The notes under the pieces were generated by a model that was not told the DNA's origin, did no database searches, and worked only from the letters and a program-made list of their open reading frames with translations. A stretch of DNA of 64,000 bases from Bicyclus anynana (taxonomy: Eukaryota; Arthropoda; Insecta; Lepidoptera; Nymphalidae). The stretch is from the NCBI RefSeq assembly GCF_947172395.1, contig NC_069087.1:12667107-12731106 (forward strand), written 5' to 3'. A program made the position numbers and the translations under genes. The stretch's first letter is position 1; every line of letters begins with the position of its first letter. This document shows positions 58,501-64,000 of the stretch, one piece after another.

Positions 58501-60624
58501 AAGTAATAAAGTTAAAGATTAGACAATTACGTTTTTTGTCGTTGATGACTGTTAACTCTTCGATTTGACTGTCGTGTGTTTTACGTATCTGTTCCAGACT
58601 TTCTTTGCATGCTTGTTCCATATTTTCTTTATCCTGTAAAACAATCAGATTCTCACAGCCTTGTGAGGTTGTTGTGGGTTTTTCACGGACCAAGGCGAGT
58701 TTGGAACCTTAACTTTAAGTTTTCGACTTTAATTAAATCATGACATAATGAATGAATATTGGATTTGTTTGAATTTTATTTTAACGATTCACGCCAGGCC
58801 TCCCTCCTTATACGAGAGCGGATATGGTGCTTAGACCCACCACGCTGCTTAATGCGCGTTGGCAGATTTAGGGAGATATTGTTAAATTCTTTAACGATCA
58901 CTGTTTGATGTTAATGTTAGTGACCGGGACCGATTTTTTTTTATGCATTAAAAGCTGTTCTGTTCATGCGGAGATCCGCAGAAACAAAGTAAGGGACACA
59001 GCACAGCGATTCGCGAAGCTGAAGTGACAATTGGCAGGCCCATACAATTTGTACCGAATCGTAAATCTATGGGCAGGCCACATAGTTCGAAGAGCCGATG
59101 GACGTTGGGGTCCCAAGGTGCTGGAGTGGCAACCCCGCACCGAAAAGCGCAATGTTGGTCGACCCCCCACTAGGACTGAGGAAATCAAGTGGGTTGCAGG
59201 GAGCCGCTGAATGCTGGCAGTTCAAGACCGTGTTGTTAGGAGGTCCATACAAGAGGCTTAGGTCCAGCAGTGAACGTCCATCGGCTGTTAATGTTGATGA
59301 TATTTTTTTTTTATTCTTTACAAGTTAGCCCTTGACTACAATCTCACCTGACGGTAAGTGATGGTGCAATCTAAGAAGGAAGCGGGCTAACTTGTTAGGA
59401 GGAAATCCACACCCCTTTTGGTTTCTTGACGGCATCGTACCGAAACGCTAAACGCTTGGCGGTACGTCTTTGCCGGTAGGGTGGTAACTAGCCACGGCCG
59501 AAGCCTCCCACCAGCTAAAATGATCTATATACTAAAAATATATGAAATTTTTAATTTATTTACAAGTTAGCCCTCGATTACACCTGATGGTAAGTGATGA
59601 AGCATGAATGATGAAGCGGGCCAACTTGGTAGGAGAAGGATGAAATCAACAACCCTTTCGGTTTCTACATATCGCACCAGAACGCTAAATCGCTTGGCTG
59701 GTAAGTAAGTCTTTGCCACCGAAGCTTCTCACCAGCCAACGACTAATATTAACTCTTTGTAGTTATGCTCGTACCTTTTGCATTGATGCAATAGTCATAT
59801 CTTTTGAAACAAGTTCATCGTTAATTCTTTTTGCGTCCCTTTTGAGGTATACTAAATGTGATACAGTGTCTTGGAGATTACCAATCATTTCACGAGAAGT
59901 TTGCAAATGATATCGATTGGACTTTTCAAGTTCTCGTGTTTCTTTCAGTTCTAATTCTAATTTTGAATTTGCTTCTTTTAATTTCTTGTATTCCTCCTTT
60001 AGACTAACAAAATCCTTAAAAAGAAATCATCATTATCAACCCATATTCGGCTCACTGCTGAGCTTGAGTCTTCTCTCAGAAAGAGAGGGGTTAGGCCAAT
60101 AGTCCACCATGCTGACCCAATGCGGATTGGCAGACTTCACACATGCAATTATGAAAATTCTCAGGTATGCAGGTTTCCTCAAGATGTTTTCCTTCACCGT
60201 TTGAGACACGTGATATTTAATTTCTTAAAATGCACACAACTGAAAAGTTGGAGGTGCATGCCCCGGGCCGGATTGGAACCCACACCCTCCAGAATCGGAG
60301 GCAGAGATATTCACTGGGTTATCAAGGTTCTAAAAAGAAACAATTACTTCAAACTCTTTTTCAAGTTCAATAGATACCTGTGAGAAGAGTTTATTATTAT
60401 TGTTCGTTTTGTCAAAATACCTTGATAATATTATTAATTTGAATAGCCTTATATATTTAATACCTGTAAACGTACACAGTAGGTAAACCATTTTTGTTAA
60501 ACATTGGTTACCTAACTTTATTAATGTTAATTAATAAGTGAAAACAAATAAATACACAAAATAAAATTAACCTTACAGTTTTACATTTGGTAAAAGTTTT
60601 TAGCATGTTTTCTAGACGTTCCAT
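55574..60624 (-). CDS. Coiled-coil protein of ~356 aa (CCDC-type), 6-7 coding exons
   Basis: Exons in transcription order are 60624-60577, 60377-60348 (30-nt microexon, uncertain), 60014-59775, 58633-58531, 57594-57488, 56829-56704 and 55990-55574. Phases match, including an unusual TTAG acceptor at 57595 that alone keeps the frame open. From MERLENMLKTF to about residue 240 the protein is an almost continuous heptad coiled coil rich in Glu/Lys/Leu. The last exon is a basic, Ser/Gln-rich tail. It contains 2.5 copies of a 13-residue repeat (VKVNSTPVNYMQT) and ends in IKKRKLYSDKDYLNQ. No motor, kinase or zinc motif is visible. The layout, a long coil followed by YRRKIEDLEEKLKQKR and a basic tail, is reminiscent of CCDC152-like proteins, but I cannot confirm this. 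A structural role at cytoskeleton, centrosome or chromosome is a guess. Without the microexon the frame is also kept (346 aa). Confidence 0.75.
55748..55844 (-). repeat. 39-bp in-frame tandem repeat, ~2.5 units
   Basis: Two nearly identical 39-base units (55748-55786 and 55787-55825) and a partial third encode VKVNSTPVNYMQT repeats in the tail of the coiled-coil protein. The units differ at only one or two bases, so the duplication is recent. Confidence 0.9.
56601..56669 (-). pseudogene. Truncated tandem copy of the penultimate coiled-coil exon
   Basis: This segment repeats the first 39 bases of the exon at 56829-56704 (encoding MNVVVLEHEEKVQ, one substitution) joined directly to the exon end and its donor (ACCGTAGGGTAAAC). 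The middle ~80 bases of the exon are missing. The real exon is preceded by CCCAAG, while this copy is preceded by CCTAAAT with no AG. It is therefore unlikely to be spliced in. Confidence 0.7.
57037..57213 (-). mobile_element. SINE family B fragment
   Basis: Antisense ACGCTAAATCGTTTGGCGGT through the inverted B-box region (GGGAATTGAACATAGG). It lies in a coiled-coil gene intron. Confidence 0.7.
57620..57715 (+). mobile_element. SINE family D body fragment
   Basis: GCGTCCCTCCTTATAGGAGA and CACCACACTGCTCCAATGCA match the body of 36605-36840. The head is missing. Confidence 0.55.
58188..58493 (-). mobile_element. SINE family A in a coiled-coil gene intron
   Basis: A full-length antisense copy flanked by ATATAAGT on both sides (probable 8-bp target-site duplication), so it sits in the same orientation as the host gene. 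Confidence 0.85.
58790..58955 (+). mobile_element. SINE family D body fragment
   Basis: GCCTCCCTCCTTATACGAGA and CACCACGCTGCTTAATGCGC match family D. It ends near GACCGGGACCG, before an RTE tail. Confidence 0.55.
58962..59312 (+). mobile_element. RTE-type LINE, 3' end only
   Basis: Sense copy homologous to 10791-11182 (GCGATTCGCGAAGCTGAAGT, AAGGTGCTGGAGTGGCA) ending GTTGATGATATTTTTTTT. It has a small duplicated GGGCAGG segment and sits in a coiled-coil gene intron. Confidence 0.75.
59308..59518 (-). mobile_element. SINE family B fragment (first of two in tandem)
   Basis: Antisense tail and body from CAAGTTAGCCCTTGACTACA to CGAAGCCTCCCACCAGC. It abuts an RTE LINE tail. Confidence 0.8.
59557..59740 (-). 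mobile_element. SINE family B fragment (second of two in tandem)
   Basis: A more diverged antisense copy of the same body (CAAGTTAGCCCTCGATTACA to CTTCTCACCAGCCA), 38 bases from the previous copy. Confidence 0.75.
60027..60330 (-). mobile_element. SINE family A with perfect 10-bp target-site duplication at a splice site
   Basis: Exact TAAAAAGAAA at 60017-60026 and 60331-60340 flanks the element. The duplicated bases are, on the minus strand, the polypyrimidine tract of a 3' splice site. Confidence 0.9.
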
Positions 60625-61440
60625 TACTTTTTTCTTCAAATGAATAAATTAACTGTGTTTCAATCGGATTTATACTTTTCCGACCTTATTTAATTACACT
60701 TTAGATGCATGTATTTCCCGCCTTTTTTTCGAGTACCAATATTTTTTATTAATCAAGGTTACCATAGACAAAAGCAAATACTATTTTAAATGCATGCTAA
60801 CATACCTACTGGCTACTCATATACATTAATTTGCAATTTTGCTTAGCCTATCCAGTCCACCACAGACTATGTTTGATGTACAAGTAACTATTTGAAAGAA
60901 AAATAAAAAAGAATAGAGGAAATATGTCTTGATCATAGAATTATTAGGTACTTGCATAGATGATACATTATATATTGAGATAGATACGCAACTCTCATTT
61001 CGGTTAAAAAAAGCTATGTACCGTGATCACTAGATGGCGCATTCTAATTAGATTTATTGGCTACCCATAGATGGCGTTCTCTCTAAGAGTACAATCTATA
61101 TTTTAGTTGTATTGACTATTGCTGTTTGTTTTCCTTGATTCTTATATAAGAATTATTAATGAAAAAAAATTAACATAAACATAATATTTACAAAATCACC
61201 TATTTCACTATATAATACTAATGTACCCAAATATTTAAAATAGCTTTTTATAAATATATAGAAATAAGGAAACAAATTGCAATAATCCTTCAAATATTCA
61301 AGGATTTTTAATCAAAGAAAGAAAAGAAGATTCTTATTATTCAACGATTTATTTTTTCTTTTGTGATTATGAAAATATCTTAATGCACTTCAGCAGCCTG
61401 ATAACATTAGTGCACCAACTATGAATATTGACTTTTATGA
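60625..61440. other. Upstream of the coiled-coil gene
   Basis: AT-rich. Contains two TAGATGGCG motifs (61028-61040 and 61066-61078). The promoter of the coiled-coil gene should lie here, but no start signal is certain. Confidence 0.4.
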
Positions 61441-61566
61441 TTATAAATAACCACTGATCACCTTTAAGAATTCGTAAAATTGCTGGCGACATTTTCGCCA
61501 CGCCGTTTCGCGACACACCGGGCCGCCTTCTGAGCATAATTCCGATGGTGGTCGAGCATGTTCCAT
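61441..61566 (-). pseudogene. Short ORF resembling the start of a Ty3/gypsy-type gag-like protein
   Basis: A 41-codon ORF starts MEHARPPSELCSEGG and contains the pattern ETAWRKCRQQFYEFLK. The order RPPSEL, GG, then W-K-RQQF-FLK resembles the N-terminus common in insect LTR-retrotransposon gag-like proteins. It stops soon after, and no protease, RT or LTR is seen nearby. It is GC-richer than its flanks. It could instead be a small host exon (a GTGATC donor follows FLK). Confidence 0.4.
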
Positions 61567-62331
61567 GGTTAATTATTCACTATGCACACCAAATCCACAA
61601 GAAATACCCATTATAAACACTTATTTGTACCGATTACATCTTATTTTAATATTTTTCGTTCACCACTTGTTTTAAATTAAACTCTGATCCCGATTGTGTG
61701 CTGACTTTTTATTGACATAACATAAACATCACTATAGCAACAACAGAAAAAAATCAAAGACGTTTAGCTGTCATATTTGAAACTATATTTTTTTAAACTA
61801 TCATAGACTGAACAGGAGTGATTTTAATCAAATAATGTGCTTCATGCGTGCCATCTATATTGTGCCTGAGAAAACTTCGCTTAAGTTTTTGTACCGTGAG
61901 CGCTGGAAGACGGCACTTCATACAAAATATTTTACGTAAGCGAACTGTGCGGAAGTTTCACCCCCTTGGGTACTTGTACCGAATCGTAAATCTTGATTGA
62001 GTTGAGGTTATTTCGTTACACCTGCTGGTGTTAAATAATTAATTACATAGTACCTACTACACTACTCTACAGTGCAGTATGTTCAAAATATCCACCTTGT
62101 GCATCAACATTGAATAATGTTGCACAAATCTATTTAGTTCTTCTAGGACAAAACTCATAGAAACAAACAAAAAATTAAATAAAAATAGAATTTATTGATA
62201 TTATTTCACTATTATTTGAGGATTACCAGGATGTTCACTAGGTCATCAATATGAATTATCTAGTTATTTGGTTTGAGTGTCATTATGAATAAATGATTGT
62301 TTAAAATAAATGCATATAATATACAAACTTA
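61567..62331. other. Between the gag-like ORF and the HSPA14 3' end
   Basis: No gene. The phrase TTGTACCGAATCGTAAATCT (about 61975) recurs inside the RTE fragment near 59048. Confidence 0.4.
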
Positions 62332-62337
62332 TTTATT
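62332..62337 (-). promoter_or_regulatory. Candidate polyadenylation signal of the HSPA14-like gene
   Basis: AATAAA on the minus strand lies 32 bases after the stop codon at 62370, and a further AATAAA-like run follows. The spacing suggests a short 3' UTR. Confidence 0.5.
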
Positions 62338-62369
62338 TTATATTAGGTAGGAATCAACAATTTATAAAA

Positions 62370-63791
62370 TTATTCAACTTGGAGCAGGATGTTTGTTGGC
62401 TGTAATGTAGCTTTTAATTTAAAGGGTTTAGTTAAACTTTCAACATTGAAAACCTCTTCAGCAAACTTGTCATTGTCCGGATCATCATGAAGCGTAAAAC
62501 TGACATCTTTTGCATCCTTTTCCACATCTATATTACAAACATTTTGAGCAAATTGAGGTGTCCCTTCTTTAAACAATTTCACTGTTTGGTCCAAATATTT
62601 CAAGTAAATATCTTTGCCCAGAAATTCAATTTCAGTACTTGTATCAGTTAAGGATAACTCGGGCAAGTCCAATATCATTCCTGCTTGCTTAGCACAACCT
62701 ACAGCAATAACTTCATCTGGATTAATGCCGGAAAGCACTTCAGCTTCCGGTAACAAACTTGCTATAGCTGATTGCAATTTAGGTATCTTCATACTGCCTC
62801 CACAGAGAACAATTTTTGTTATTTTCCCATCAAAACTCTCAATTACTTTTTTAGCTGGTTCTATGTACGCAGAAATCTTTGATGATATAATGTTTTCGAA
62901 CCTTGCTCTGGTTACATTTTGACTCCAATCTACACCATCTAAAAGGGACTCTATAAACACATGAGCGGAACTTAAAGTTGACAGCACATGTTTACAGTTA
63001 TCAGCATGCTGTAACAACTTTGCCATGGCTCTACGGCTTTCATGTGGGTCTAACTTCCACCTTTGTCTGAACTCTTGAGCTATATAGTCAGCGAGGTCTT
63101 TAGTGAGGCATTGTCCACCAAGATCGGCTCTGAAAATATTCTTCTCTACTGACATGAAACCACTTGACACTTTGACAACTGATGCAGCACATGTTGAACC
63201 TCCAAGTCTAAATACAAGAACATTAAGATCCTCAGATGATTCTTCTATATTATATGCTAGTAATGCAGCTGCTGGCTCACTGATGACTTGTAAAACATCA
63301 AATCCAGCTAGCTCGGCACATTTAACTAACCTTTCTCTACTAGTACTGGACCAATTTAATGGTGCAGCTAGAACCAGTTTTAAATCTCCTTCGTTTTGCA
63401 CAGAATGACTTGCTATGGTGTATAACTTTGCATAAATCTTTGTTGCGATATTATCAGGATTAGAATAAAGCTTTGTTTCAGATGTTTCAAATTCATACAC
63501 CAGTTTGTCGTCATTTTGGATCCGACACGACGACGAACTTTCGACATAGGTGAGATCATCTTCGTTGAAGTCATTGTTCATGAGACGTTTGTTATGTTTT
63601 ATTATTGACTTCGAGGAAGCTTGTCCTGACTTAGCTGGGAGACCAATTTCCCATTCGACGCCGTTTAATGCAACAATAGCTGGTGTCACTCTGTCTCCTG
63701 CATCATTAGCCAAAACCGATGCAGCACCATTGGCAAATACCGCTAAACATCCGGAACTATTGCCTAAATGTATTCCGTATGCTGTCGCCAT
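62370..63791 (-). CDS. HSPA14: HSPA14-like Hsp70 family protein (ribosome-associated Hsp70L1), single exon
   Basis: One uninterrupted 473-codon ORF. The ATG at 63791 (context GAAAATGGCG) fits the family N-terminus (MATAYGIHLG). The frame stays open to 63842, but TTTTTAG there may be the 3' end of a leader intron. ATPase landmarks are present: GIHLGNSS (6-13, with His where canonical Hsp70 has Asp), NDAGDRVTP (29-37), EPAAALLAY (172-180), VFRLGGST (193-200, Arg replacing the usual Asp) and VLCGGSMKIP (328-337). These departures from canonical Hsp70 are shared with human HSPA14. The C-terminal peptide-binding region is short and there is no EEVD tail. Known role: partner of the Zuotin-type J-protein in the ribosome-associated complex, acting on nascent chains in the cytosol. 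Length is close to the family's ~509 aa. Confidence 0.93.
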   Translation of the reverse strand: MATAYGIHLGNSSGCLAVFANGAASVLANDAGDRVTPAIVALNGVEWEIGLPAKSGQASSKSIIKHNKRLMNNDFNEDDLTYVESSSSCRIQNDDKLVYEFETSETKLYSNPDNIATKIYAKLYTIASHSVQNEGDLKLVLAAPLNWSSTSRERLVKCAELAGFDVLQVISEPAAALLAYNIEESSEDLNVLVFRLGGSTCAASVVKVSSGFMSVEKNIFRADLGGQCLTKDLADYIAQEFRQRWKLDPHESRRAMAKLLQHADNCKHVLSTLSSAHVFIESLLDGVDWSQNVTRARFENIISSKISAYIEPAKKVIESFDGKITKIVLCGGSMKIPKLQSAIASLLPEAEVLSGINPDEVIAVGCAKQAGMILDLPELSLTDTSTEIEFLGKDIYLKYLDQTVKLFKEGTPQFAQNVCNIDVEKDAKDVSFTLHDDPDNDKFAEEVFNVESLTKPFKLKATLQPTNILLQVE

Positions 63792-64000
63792 TTTCAGTAG
63801 TTCACTTGATAATAGTTTAGTGTCTTCGTTTTCTAAAAACACATTTATCTCATAAACAAAATAAAATTCTAAGTAAAAAAATTAAATTGTAATGAAGTCA
63901 CAAAAAGTTTAGCTAACCTCAAAATTCAAAATCAAATTTAAAAACCACAGAGAAAATAAAAAATTAAAAAATTATTCATGGACACAAGTTTTGTTTTTTG
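63792..64000. other. Upstream of the HSPA14-like gene, no gene recognised
   Basis: This AT-rich stretch may contain the leader intron and promoter of the HSPA14-like gene. No TATA box or repeat is clear, and the window ends here. Confidence 0.4.

Noticed and set aside
63792..63842. Extending the HSPA14-like protein N-terminally by 17 residues
   Set aside because: The extension has no ATG start, contains a TTTTTAG acceptor-like sequence, and the family begins at the MATAYGIHLG methionine.
1..64000. CRISPR arrays, phage or bacterial defence systems
   Set aside because: No regularly spaced repeats, no bacterial operon structure; the window is an intron-rich insect genome.

Overview
This is eukaryotic nuclear DNA, almost certainly from a moth or butterfly (Lepidoptera). 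It is AT-rich. Genes are split by canonical GT-AG introns. The space between and within genes is full of short tRNA-derived SINEs, Helitron-like elements ending in CTAG, MITEs and truncated RTE-type LINE tails of the kinds familiar from lepidopteran genomes. There are no bacterial operons, CRISPR arrays or prophage features.

Five protein-coding genes can be reconstructed exon by exon, with splice phases that agree at every junction. From left to right they are: (1) a Patched-related (Ptr-type) RND/sterol-sensing-domain membrane protein on the + strand, 10 coding exons from 7290 to 17481, 1060 aa. (2) RIF1, the telomere-associated/replication-timing PP1 adaptor, on the - strand, 12 coding exons from 34578 to 22425, 2173 aa. 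(3) An unrecognised 248-aa Pro/Tyr/Glu-rich protein on the + strand, 3 exons from 37544 to 50269, with two large transposon-filled introns. (4) A ~356-aa coiled-coil protein on the - strand, 6-7 exons from 60624 to 55574. (5) An HSPA14-like divergent Hsp70 on the - strand, a single exon from 63791 to 62370, 473 aa. They appear to be unrelated neighbours, not a functional cluster.

Regions: 1-7289 is intergenic or 5' non-coding sequence of Ptr, full of MITE, SINE and other repeat copies. 17482-22424 is intergenic. 34677-37543 is the rif1/unknown-gene intergenic space. 37914-50088 is mostly the two introns of the unknown gene and holds the most unusual structure in the window, a 1,124-bp palindrome (43013-44136) with 550-bp arms that I found no mismatch in. 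50270-55573 is intergenic. 60625-62369 is the interval between the coiled-coil gene and HSPA14.

The observations most worth a second look are: the giant palindrome; a SINE inside the coiled-coil gene whose perfect 10-bp target-site duplication copied a 3' splice site; a truncated tandem exon copy in the same gene; several near-perfect hairpins; a MITE family whose four copies all keep a central TCACGTGA; and the unrecognised 248-aa gene. No new defence or catalytic system was found. Everything was read by eye, without database searches or RNA evidence.
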